NCBI GenBank assembly: GCA_937902285.1
Contig: CALGTB010000214.1
Coordinates: 1-29,583 of the forward strand
Source: an uncultured Actinomycetes bacterium
GTDB lineage: Bacteria; Actinomycetota; Actinomycetes; S36-B12
Length of the DNA: 29,583 nucleotides
Reading direction: 5' to 3'
The position numbers and the translations under genes were made by a program. Shown here piece by piece: positions 23,087-29,583 of this stretch. Under the pieces are notes generated by a model. The model was not told the origin of the DNA, ran no database searches, and saw only the letters and a program-made list of their open reading frames with translations. Each line of letters begins with the position of its first letter. Position 1 is the first letter of the stretch.

Positions 23087-25077
23087 TGACGTCCCCCGCC
23101 CCGACCGATGCGTCCGCGTCCCGATCCACCGGGCAGTCGGTGTTCGATGCGCTCGAGCAGCTGCTGCCCCTGGTCAGCAAGCCGATCCAGTACGTCGGCG
23201 GCGAGGTCAACTCGGTCATCAAGGACTGGGACGACGCCACCGTGCGGTGGGCGCTCATGTACCCCGACGCGTACGAGGTCGGCGCACCGAACCAGGGCGT
23301 GCAGATCCTCTATGAGGTGATCAACGAGCGGCCGGACGCCCTCGCCGAGCGCACCTACGCCGTGTGGCCCGACCTCGAGGTCCTCATGCGGGAGCACGGC
23401 GTCCCGCAGTTCACGGTCGACGCCCATCGCGCGGTGGGCGACTTCGACGTCTTCGGCCTGTCGTTCAGCACCGAGCTCGGCTACACCAACATGCTGACGG
23501 CGCTGGACCTCGCGGGCATCCCCCTGCTCGCCGTCGAGCGCGGCGAGGACGATCCGATCGTCATCGCCGGCGGTCACGCGGCGTTCAACCCCGAGCCCAT
23601 CGCCGACTTCGTCGACGCCGCGGTCCTCGGGGACGGCGAGGAGGCCGTGCTCCTGGTGACCGACATCGTCAGGGACTGGAAGGCCGCCGGGCGCCCGGGC
23701 GGACGGGTGGGCCTGCTCCTCGAGCTGGCGATGACGGGCTCGATCTACGTCCCGCGCTTCTACGACGTCGCGTACCTCGCGGACGGGCGCATCCAGAAGG
23801 TCGCCCCGAATCGCCCTGACGTGCCCTGGCGCGTGCGCAAGCACACGCTCATGAACCTCGACGAGTGGCCGTATCCGAAGAAGCCGCTGGTCCCGCTCGC
23901 CGAGACGGTGCACGAGCGCATGAGCGTGGAGATCTTCCGAGGCTGCACCCGCGGCTGCCGCTTCTGCCAGGCCGGGATGATCACGAGGCCGGTCCGTGAG
24001 CGGAGCATCACGGGCATCGCCGAGATGGTCGACAACGGACTCCGCCGGACCGGCTACGAGGAGGTCGGGCTGCTGTCGCTGTCCAGCGCGGACCACTCCG
24101 AGATCGCCGACATCGCCCGCAACCTCGCCGATCGCTACGAGGACTCGCAGACCTCGCTGTCGCTGCCCAGCACCCGCGTCGACGCCTTCAACGTCGACCT
24201 CGCCAACGAGCTGTCGCGCAACGGCCGCCGCAGCGGCCTGACGTTCGCCCCCGAGGGCGGCAGCGAGCGCATGCGCCGGGTGATCAACAAGCTGGTGAGC
24301 GAGGAGGACCTCATCCGCACGGTGACCACCGCCTACGCGGCCGGCTGGCGCCAGGTGAAGCTGTACTTCATGTGCGGCCTCCCCACGGAGACCGACGAGG
24401 ACGTGCTCCAGATCGCCACGCTCGCACGCGAGGTGATCAAGGCGGGGCGCCAGGTGACCGGTCGCAACGACATCCGGTGCACGGTGTCGATCGGCGGGTT
24501 CGTCCCCAAGCCGCACACCCCGTTCCAGTGGGCCGCCCAGCTCGACCACGAGTCCACCGACGCGCGGCTGTACGCCCTCCGTGACGCGATCCGCGCCGAC
24601 CGCCAGTACGGCAAGGCGATCGGGCTGCGCTACCACGATGGGCGGCCCGGGATCATCGAGGGACTCCTGTCGCGCGGCGACCGGCGCGTGGGCGCGGTCA
24701 TCCTCCAGTCGTGGCGTGACGGCTCGCGCTTCGACGGCTGGAGCGAGCACTTCTCGTTCGATCGCTGGATGGCGGCGGCCCAGACGGCGCTCTCGGGCGA
24801 GTCGGTCGACGTCGACTGGTACACGATCCGCGAGCGCCAGCAGGCCGAGGTGCTGCCGTGGGACCACCTCGACTCCGGACTCGACTCCGAATGGCTGTGG
24901 GAGGACTGGCAGGACGCCCTTGCGGAGGTCGCGGTCGACGACTGCCGCTGGACGCCGTGCTTCGACTGCGGCGTGTGCGACCAGATGGAGACCGAGATCC
25001 AGATCGGGCCGACCGGCGTGGTCAGCCTGCCGATGCCGACGGTGCCCTCCGCCGGCGCCGTCCTGGCGACCCCCTGA
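23086..25077 (+). CDS. TIGR03960-type B12-binding-like radical SAM protein
   Basis: This 663-residue protein has an N-terminal domain like cobalamin-binding radical SAM proteins (VRWALMYPDAYEVGAPN, FSTELGYTNML, VIAGGHAAFNPEP). The radical SAM core follows with the [4Fe-4S] motif CTRGCRFC (C287, C291, C294) and FAPEGGSERMRRVINK. A second Cys cluster near the end (C625, C628, C631; CFDCGVC) could bind another cluster or zinc. Families of this kind are paired with a TIGR03936-type protein, as here, one base downstream. The reaction is not established to my knowledge; proximity to RNase E and ribosomal protein genes is conserved in actinobacteria. Confidence 0.9.
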   Translation: MTSPAPTDASASRSTGQSVFDALEQLLPLVSKPIQYVGGEVNSVIKDWDDATVRWALMYPDAYEVGAPNQGVQILYEVINERPDALAERTYAVWPDLEVLMREHGVPQFTVDAHRAVGDFDVFGLSFSTELGYTNMLTALDLAGIPLLAVERGEDDPIVIAGGHAAFNPEPIADFVDAAVLGDGEEAVLLVTDIVRDWKAAGRPGGRVGLLLELAMTGSIYVPRFYDVAYLADGRIQKVAPNRPDVPWRVRKHTLMNLDEWPYPKKPLVPLAETVHERMSVEIFRGCTRGCRFCQAGMITRPVRERSITGIAEMVDNGLRRTGYEEVGLLSLSSADHSEIADIARNLADRYEDSQTSLSLPSTRVDAFNVDLANELSRNGRRSGLTFAPEGGSERMRRVINKLVSEEDLIRTVTTAYAAGWRQVKLYFMCGLPTETDEDVLQIATLAREVIKAGRQVTGRNDIRCTVSIGGFVPKPHTPFQWAAQLDHESTDARLYALRDAIRADRQYGKAIGLRYHDGRPGIIEGLLSRGDRRVGAVILQSWRDGSRFDGWSEHFSFDRWMAAAQTALSGESVDVDWYTIRERQQAEVLPWDHLDSGLDSEWLWEDWQDALAEVAVDDCRWTPCFDCGVCDQMETEIQIGPTGVVSLPMPTVPSAGAVLATP

Positions 25078-25078
25078 G

Positions 25079-25822
25079 ATGGCCCGTCAGGCACCCGATC
25101 GGTACGTCGCCCCCACCGTCCAGCGGCTTCGCCTGCGCTACGCCAAGCGCGGGCGGCTGAGGTTCTCCAGCCATCGCGACTTCCAGAGGGCCCTCGAGCG
25201 GGCCCTGCGGCGGGCCGAGGTTCCGATGGCCTACAGCGCCGGCTTCCACCCCCATCCGAAGGTCTCCTACGCGAACTCGGCGCCCACGGGAGTGGCCAGC
25301 GAGGCGGAGTACGTCGAGCTGGGCGTCTCGGCCACCTGCGACCCCGAGGCGGTGCGGGCAGCCCTCGACGCCGCCCTCCCTGAGGGGCTCGACGTCCTCG
25401 ACGTCGTGGAGGCCCGCACTCCCGACTTCGTCAACCGGCTCGAGGCCAGCGTGTGGCGCGTCGAACTGCCCGGGGTGCCCCATGACCGAGCCGTCGCGGC
25501 CGTGACCGCCCTCCTGGCTGCCGACGAGGTGATCGTGGAGCGGCTCATGAAGAACGGCCTGCGCACGTTCGACGCCCGTGGAGCGGTTCTGGCGGCGCAG
25601 TGCGCGGCCCCCTCCGATCCTGACACCGACTGTGCGATACTGACCCTGGTCGTGCGGCACGGAACCCCGTCCGTTCGACCCGACGACGTTCTCTCCGCGC
25701 TCCGTCGCGTGGCTGACCTCGTGCCGCCGAAGCCCCCACGGGTGACCCGGCTGGCACAGGGGCCGCTCGATGAGGCAGGAACCTCGGTGGTCGATCCGCT
25801 CGCCCCTGACCGGGCCGGCTGA
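25079..25822 (+). CDS. TIGR03936-type radical SAM-associated protein (DUF2344-like)
   Basis: This 247-residue protein matches the small partner of the TIGR03960 family. Typical features are RLRLRYAKRGRLRFSSHRDF, AEVPMAYSAGFHPHPKVSYA and EYVELGV in the first 90 residues, where the conserved His, Phe and Tyr lie. The ATG is one base after the stop of the radical SAM gene, so the two are translationally coupled. Its biochemical role is unknown to me; an RNA-related role has been suggested by gene context only. The C-terminus is acidic and Pro-rich. Confidence 0.88.
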   Translation: MARQAPDRYVAPTVQRLRLRYAKRGRLRFSSHRDFQRALERALRRAEVPMAYSAGFHPHPKVSYANSAPTGVASEAEYVELGVSATCDPEAVRAALDAALPEGLDVLDVVEARTPDFVNRLEASVWRVELPGVPHDRAVAAVTALLAADEVIVERLMKNGLRTFDARGAVLAAQCAAPSDPDTDCAILTLVVRHGTPSVRPDDVLSALRRVADLVPPKPPRVTRLAQGPLDEAGTSVVDPLAPDRAG

Positions 25823-26013
25823 GGCCACGTCCGGGAAGGTATCCCGACGAGTTCCAGGGCTGGATGTCGCCGGCGGGACGAGCCAGCCGCGCCCATGCGC
25901 GCTCCTCGCACCGCATCCCTGAAGGCTTGACGAGGATCGCCGCTCGGCGCCTCGCACGAGGAGTGACCGGTCGCCCACAGCGGCGGCACGGTCCTACTAA
26001 GGAGTACGGCCAC
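25823..26013. other. 191-base gap and leader of the RNase E/G gene
   Basis: No small gene is convincing here. A TTGACG at 25927-25932 has no matching -10 at 16-18 bases. A TAAGGAG ribosome binding site lies near 25998-26004, nine bases before the start. The length would allow a structured leader, of the kind through which E. coli RNase E controls its own mRNA, but I cannot define a structure. Confidence 0.35.
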
Positions 26014-28512
26014 ATGGTCGACACGAATGACACCGAATCAGCACCCGACGCGCTCGACACCGGCGTGGTCAAGCGCACCCGCCGCAGGGCGGCCAGCCGG
26101 CCGGCCGGTCCGCCGGTGGTCGGCGAGGCCGTGACCGCCCCCGCCGACGAGGCGCCCACCGCGCCTCCGGCCAAGAAGGCCACCCGCACCAGCAAGAAGG
26201 CCGCAGCGCCGGCCGCCGAGGCGACCGAGCCCGCCGAGGCCACCGCGCCTCCGGCCAAGAAGGCCACCCGCACGCCGGCCAAGCGGGCCACCAAGGCCAG
26301 CAAGGCGGCTGCCGCCGCAGAGTCGGCGCCGGAGTCGGCCGACCAGGCCGCCGATGGCGCTGGCGCGCGCATGGTCGCCCCCGCGTTCGTGGTGCCGATC
26401 TTCCAGGCCCCTGTCGTCGCCGCGTCCGACGACGAGACGGCGGCCGCACCCCCCGCCAAGCGCACGCGCCGCAAGGCGGCCGCCCCCGCTCCCGTCGAGG
26501 ACGAGGTCGAGCAGACGGGTGAGCCCGACGACGAGGAGGCCTCCGACGACACGGACGGCGATGGCGGCAAGCGCCGCCGGCGTCGCCGTGGCGGCCGTGG
26601 CCGCAAGCGCCGCGTCGGCGAGGACGACTCAGACGAGTCCGGTGAGGGCTCGTCCGAGGACGCCTCGTCCGGCTCGACCACCGACGCTGACGACGAGGCG
26701 GCCGAGGGCGAGGCCGGCAAGCGCCGTCGCCGTCGCCGCCGCCGCGGCTCGGACGGAGACCTCGAGGGAACCGACGACTCTCCCAACACGGTGGTGCGGG
26801 TTCGTGAGCCGCGCAGCCGCGGCAACTCCAATGTCGGCAGCGACGACGTCACCAGCGTGCGCGGCTCGACCCGCCTGGAGGCGAAGAAGCAGCGTCGACG
26901 CGAGGGCCGCGAGGCGGGCCGCCGGCGCGCACCGATCCTCACCGAGGCGGAGTTCCTCGCCCGACGGGAGTCCGTCGAGCGGGTCATGGTCGTGCGCCAG
27001 CGGGGCGACCGCACCCAGATCGCGGTCCTCGAGGACGGCGTGCTCGTCGAGCACTACGTCACGCGTGGATCGTCGTCGTCGATGGTGGGCAACGTCTACC
27101 TCGGGCGCGTGCAGAACGTGCTCCCGAGCATGGAGGCGGCGTTCGTCGACATCGGCCGTGGCCGCAACGCGGTGCTGTATGCGGGCGAGGTCAACTGGGA
27201 TGCCGCCGGCCTCGAGGGCCAGCCGAAGCGCATCGAGCTCGCGCTGAAGTCCGGCGACCCCGTACTCGTCCAGGTCACCAAGGACCCCGTGGGGCAGAAG
27301 GGATCGCGACTGACGAGCCAGATCTCGCTGCCCGGCCGCTTCCTCGTCTACGTGCCCGACAGCAACATGACGGGTATCAGCCGCAAGCTTCCCGACACCG
27401 AGCGCACTCGCCTGAAGTCGATCCTCAAGCGGGTCATGCCGGAGGATGCCGGCGTCATCGTCCGCACCGCCGCCGAGGGCGCGCCCGAGGATGCCCTCGA
27501 GCAGGATGTCGCACGACTGGACGCCACGTGGCAGGACATCACCAAGGCAGCCAAGGGCGCGACTCCGCCCACCCTCCTCTACAGCGAGCCCGACCTCGCG
27601 ATCAAGGTCGTCCGGGACATCTTCAACGAGGACGTCACCCGTCTCGTCGTGTCCGGGGACACCGCGTGGGCCGAGCTGAGCAGCTACATCGGGGGCGTCG
27701 CTCCCGACCTCGCCGACCGCCTGCAGCAGTGGGTGTCGACCGGCGACGTCTTCGCGGAGTACCGGGTCGACGAGCAGCTCATGAAGGCGCTCGACCGCAA
27801 GGTCTACCTGCCGTCCGGCGGATCCCTGGTGATCGACCGCACAGAGGCCATGACCGTCGTCGACGTCAACACCGGGAAGTTCACCGGTCAGGGCGGCAAC
27901 CTTGAGCAGACCGTCACGCGCAACAACATCGAGGCCGCCGAGGAGATCGTCCGCCAGCTCCGGCTGCGCGACATCGGCGGCATCATCGTCGTGGACTTCA
28001 TCGACATGGTGCTCGAGAGCAACCGCGACCTCGTCCTCCGGCGGCTCGTCGAGTGCCTCGGACGCGACCGCACCAAGCACCAGGTCGCCGAGGTCACCTC
28101 GCTGGGGCTCGTCCAGATGACGCGCAAGCGCATCGGATCGGGGCTCCTGGAGTCCTTCTCGGAGTCCTGCGACCACTGCAACGGCCGGGGTATCAAGGTG
28201 TCACTGCACGGAGACCACGACCACGCCGACCACTCGCCCAAGCACCGCAAGCCGGCCAATGCGGTCGACCCGGCCGACGTGGCGGCACGGGCGCTCGCGG
28301 CGACCGACGCAGCCGAGGCCGTGATCGATGCGGACGAGGAGGCCCTCGAGGCCCTCGTCGACCCGACCGTCGAGGACGCCCTGGACGAGGCCCGTGAGGC
28401 CGCTCTCGAGGAGAGCCGTGAGGAGCTCATCGAGGCGGTTCTCGGGGACGAGGGCCCCGCGGCCATCGAGGCGGCCCTCGAGGAGACCGAGGACCTGGAG
28501 GGTGCGGTTTGA
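26014..28512 (+). CDS. rne: Ribonuclease E/G family endoribonuclease
   Basis: This 832-residue enzyme cleaves single-stranded RNA in mRNA turnover and rRNA processing. Residues 1-300 are a low-complexity extension: Ala/Lys repeats (KKATRTSKKAA), then alternating acidic stretches and Arg-rich blocks likely to bind RNA. The S1 domain is at about 357-430 (GNVYLGRVQNVLPSMEAAFVDIG, in part). The catalytic domain has VVDVNTGKF (D617) and VVDFIDM (D661, D664), matching the metal-binding aspartates of E. coli RNase E. The zinc-link motif is C719-x2-C722 (CDHCNGRG). The C-terminal tail is acidic and helical. The extension sits at the N-terminus, as usual in actinobacteria. The TAAGGAG site favours 26014. 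Confidence 0.95.
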   Translation: MVDTNDTESAPDALDTGVVKRTRRRAASRPAGPPVVGEAVTAPADEAPTAPPAKKATRTSKKAAAPAAEATEPAEATAPPAKKATRTPAKRATKASKAAAAAESAPESADQAADGAGARMVAPAFVVPIFQAPVVAASDDETAAAPPAKRTRRKAAAPAPVEDEVEQTGEPDDEEASDDTDGDGGKRRRRRRGGRGRKRRVGEDDSDESGEGSSEDASSGSTTDADDEAAEGEAGKRRRRRRRRGSDGDLEGTDDSPNTVVRVREPRSRGNSNVGSDDVTSVRGSTRLEAKKQRRREGREAGRRRAPILTEAEFLARRESVERVMVVRQRGDRTQIAVLEDGVLVEHYVTRGSSSSMVGNVYLGRVQNVLPSMEAAFVDIGRGRNAVLYAGEVNWDAAGLEGQPKRIELALKSGDPVLVQVTKDPVGQKGSRLTSQISLPGRFLVYVPDSNMTGISRKLPDTERTRLKSILKRVMPEDAGVIVRTAAEGAPEDALEQDVARLDATWQDITKAAKGATPPTLLYSEPDLAIKVVRDIFNEDVTRLVVSGDTAWAELSSYIGGVAPDLADRLQQWVSTGDVFAEYRVDEQLMKALDRKVYLPSGGSLVIDRTEAMTVVDVNTGKFTGQGGNLEQTVTRNNIEAAEEIVRQLRLRDIGGIIVVDFIDMVLESNRDLVLRRLVECLGRDRTKHQVAEVTSLGLVQMTRKRIGSGLLESFSESCDHCNGRGIKVSLHGDHDHADHSPKHRKPANAVDPADVAARALAATDAAEAVIDADEEALEALVDPTVEDALDEAREAALEESREELIEAVLGDEGPAAIEAALEETEDLEGAV
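26156..26189 (+). repeat. 34-base direct repeat, copy 1, in the RNase E/G gene
   Basis: This 34-base segment is repeated exactly at 26240-26273. It encodes the Thr-Ala-Pro-Pro-Ala-Lys-Lys-Ala-Thr-Arg-Thr unit of the disordered N-terminal extension. The centre-to-centre distance is 84 bases, a multiple of three, so gain or loss of a unit would keep the frame. Confidence 0.85.
26240..26273 (+). repeat. 34-base direct repeat, copy 2, in the RNase E/G gene
   Basis: Exact second copy of the segment at 26156-26189, in the same reading frame. The identity at silent positions suggests recent duplication or conversion rather than protein-level selection alone. Confidence 0.85.
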
Positions 28513-28538
28513 CCCTACGGACACCCCGTCCGTAGACT
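28509..28538 (+). promoter_or_regulatory. Strong promoter of rplU-rpmA
   Basis: TTGACC (28509-28514), an 18-base spacer and TAGACT (28533-28538) make the best promoter in the window. The -35 overlaps the rne stop codon. Transcription would start near 28545, about 44 bases before rplU. Confidence 0.7.
28515..28535. repeat. Perfect inverted repeat filling the rplU promoter spacer
   Basis: CTACGGAC (28515-28522), loop ACCCC, then GTCCGTAG (28528-28535) is a perfect eight-base inverted repeat. It begins right after the -35 and runs into the first three bases of the -10. On DNA it could be an operator; in the rne transcript it would be a hairpin three bases after the stop codon. Confidence 0.75.
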
Positions 28539-28588
28539 GGACCCTCGCGCCTAGCGGCGCCCCAACACATTTACGTCAGGAGTCAGTG

Positions 28589-28903
28589 GTGTACGCCATC
28601 GTTCGCGCCGGCGGCCGGCAGGAGAAGGTCGCTGTCGGCGACGTCGTCGTCATGGATCGCCAGGCGGGTGAGCCCGGCGCGTCCATCGCGCTTCCGGCCC
28701 TCCTGCTGGTCGACGGCACTGCCGTCACGTCCGACCCCGCCGTCCTGGCCAAGGTCAGCGTCACCGCCGAGATCGTCGACCACCACCGTGGTCCCAAGAT
28801 CGACATTCTCAAGTACAAGAACAAGACCGGCTACCGCCGCCGTCAGGGGCACCGTCAGGAGCTCACTGCGGTCAAGGTCACCGGCATCACCCCGGGGAAG
28901 TGA
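28589..28903 (+). CDS. rplU: Large ribosomal subunit protein bL21
   Basis: This 104-residue protein binds 23S rRNA in the large subunit. MYAIVRAGGRQEKVAVGDVV is the family start, and KIDILKYKNKTGYRRRQGHRQ is the conserved basic C-terminal segment. Two GTG codons are adjacent (28586 and 28589); the AGGAG at 28578-28582 is six bases from the second and three from the first, so 28589 is preferred. It is followed by rpmA after four bases. Confidence 0.96.
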   Translation: MYAIVRAGGRQEKVAVGDVVVMDRQAGEPGASIALPALLLVDGTAVTSDPAVLAKVSVTAEIVDHHRGPKIDILKYKNKTGYRRRQGHRQELTAVKVTGITPGK

Positions 28904-28907
28904 CGGC

Positions 28908-29162
28908 ATGGCACACAAGAAAGGTGCATCCAGCACCCGCAACGGTCGCGACTCCAACGCCCAGCGCCTCGGCGTGAAGCGGTTCGGCGGCCAGGTCGTC
29001 GGCGCCGGCGAGATCATCGTCCGCCAGCGTGGCACGCACTTCCACCCCGGTGACAACGTCGGCCGCGGCGGAGACGACACCCTGTTCGCGCTCGCGCCGG
29101 GCAAGGTCGAGTTCGGCACCCACCGGGGCCGTCGGGTCGTCAACATCGTCTCGGGCGAGTAG
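28908..29162 (+). CDS. rpmA: Large ribosomal subunit protein bL27
   Basis: This 84-residue ribosomal protein has the typical MAHKKGASSTRNGRDSNAQR start, whose flexible tail reaches the peptidyl-transferase centre, and the GTHFHPGDNVGRGGDDTLFA segment. It lacks the cleaved N-terminal extension found in Firmicutes. The gene lies four bases after rplU. A stable hairpin follows it. Confidence 0.97.
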   Translation: MAHKKGASSTRNGRDSNAQRLGVKRFGGQVVGAGEIIVRQRGTHFHPGDNVGRGGDDTLFALAPGKVEFGTHRGRRVVNIVSGE

Positions 29163-29183
29163 TTCGGGCAGCTCATTGTTGTG

Positions 29184-29213
29184 AGTGAGGCGGGCCTTTT
29201 GGCCCGCCTCACT
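29184..29213 (+). terminator. Intrinsic terminator-like hairpin after rpmA
   Basis: A perfect 13-base-pair stem (29184-29196 with 29201-29213) closed by a TTTT loop follows the rpmA stop by 21 bases. The downstream T-run is short (CTTTAT), so termination may be partial, with some read-through into obgE. Confidence 0.8.
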
Positions 29214-29260
29214 GCTTTATCCGGCAGTCCCCTTCGCGGGGACATCAGAGAGGCAAGGCA

Positions 29261-29583
29261 ATGGTCACGTTCGTCGATCGGGTCGTCCTGCACGCACAGG
29301 CGGGCGACGGCGGGAACGGCTGCGCCTCGGTCCTCCGCGAGAAGTTCAAGCCGCTGGGCGGCCCCGACGGAGGCAATGGCGGGCGCGGCGGCGACATCGT
29401 CGCCGTCGTCGACTCCGGGGTGACCACCCTGCTGGAGTTCCACCACAGCCCGCACAAGAGGGCCAGCAACGGCAAGCCCGGGCAGGGCGGCCACCGCAAC
29501 GGCGGCGAGGGATCCGACGTCGTCCTTCGCGTGCCCACCGGCACCCAGGTCACCACGCCCGGCGGCGAGGTCCTCGCCGAGGC
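29261..29583 (+). CDS. obgE: GTPase Obg, 5' part (cut by the window edge)
   Basis: The visible 107 residues are the Gly-rich Obg domain: FVDRVVLHAQAGDGGNGCAS, FKPLGGPDGGNGGRGGDIV, GKPGQGGHRNGGEG and DVVLRVPTGTQV. Obg is a ribosome-associated GTPase acting in large subunit assembly and the stringent response. The GTPase domain lies beyond the window. The start is supported by an AGGCAAGG-like site just upstream and by the family N-terminus. rplU-rpmA-obg is a conserved order. Confidence 0.95.
   Translation, partial: MVTFVDRVVLHAQAGDGGNGCASVLREKFKPLGGPDGGNGGRGGDIVAVVDSGVTTLLEFHHSPHKRASNGKPGQGGHRNGGEGSDVVLRVPTGTQVTTPGGEVLAE

Noticed and set aside
21523..24867. Long open frame on the minus strand opposite rodA and the radical SAM gene (1114 codons)
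   Set aside because: It covers three well-supported plus-strand genes with clear motifs; it is a GC-bias shadow.
25927..25932. TTGACG as a -35 for the RNase E/G gene
   Set aside because: No TANNNT element occurs at a suitable distance downstream.

Overview
The window is one high-GC chromosomal segment from an actinobacterium. The gene order (valS, folC, a DUF4233-type gene, ndk; mreB-mreC-mreD-PBP2-rodA; a TIGR03960/TIGR03936-type pair; RNase E/G, rplU, rpmA, obgE), frequent GTG starts and several apparently leaderless TANNNT-N6/7-start promoters all fit the Actinomycetota. A member of the Propionibacteriales, such as a Nocardioides or Aeromicrobium relative, is my best guess, but no rRNA gene is present to prove it. 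I see no tRNA or rRNA gene, CRISPR array or insertion sequence. No gene-free stretch exceeds 300 bases.

Positions 1-8548 are the accessory part. An overlapping trio encodes an orphan protein, an unusual sigma-70-like protein and an orphan with a possible Cys/His metal site. It is followed by a PATAN/DUF4388-like protein, a type IV prepilin peptidase and two overlapping orphan genes. Facing these on the minus strand is a FliA/WhiG-type sigma factor, diverging from a CpaE/TadZ-like ParA-family ATPase, and a small orphan closes the group. This looks like the edge of a type IV or Tad-like pilus/secretion locus with its own sigma factor. Two FliA-like promoter candidates (near 2441-2468 and 4538-4565) support a local regulon.

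Positions 8575-14557 hold housekeeping genes. valS and a PNPOx-fold protein lie on the minus strand. folC diverges from the PNPOx gene across only 22 bases, with two -10 elements arranged symmetrically and sharing two bases. folC is translationally coupled to the DUF4233-type gene. A ribbon-helix-helix/Doc toxin-antitoxin pair is wedged between that gene and ndk. Its base usage is less GC-rich, and a perfect inverted repeat overlaps its promoter.

Positions 14560-22206 carry a membrane-associated alpha/beta-hydrolase and the rod-shape operon. Positions 22285-25822 carry an FkbM-like methyltransferase with its own promoter and the radical SAM pair. Positions 26014 to the end carry RNase E/G with a long charged N-terminal extension, rplU and rpmA behind a strong promoter whose spacer is filled by a perfect inverted repeat, a clear hairpin after rpmA, and the 5' end of obgE, cut by the window edge.
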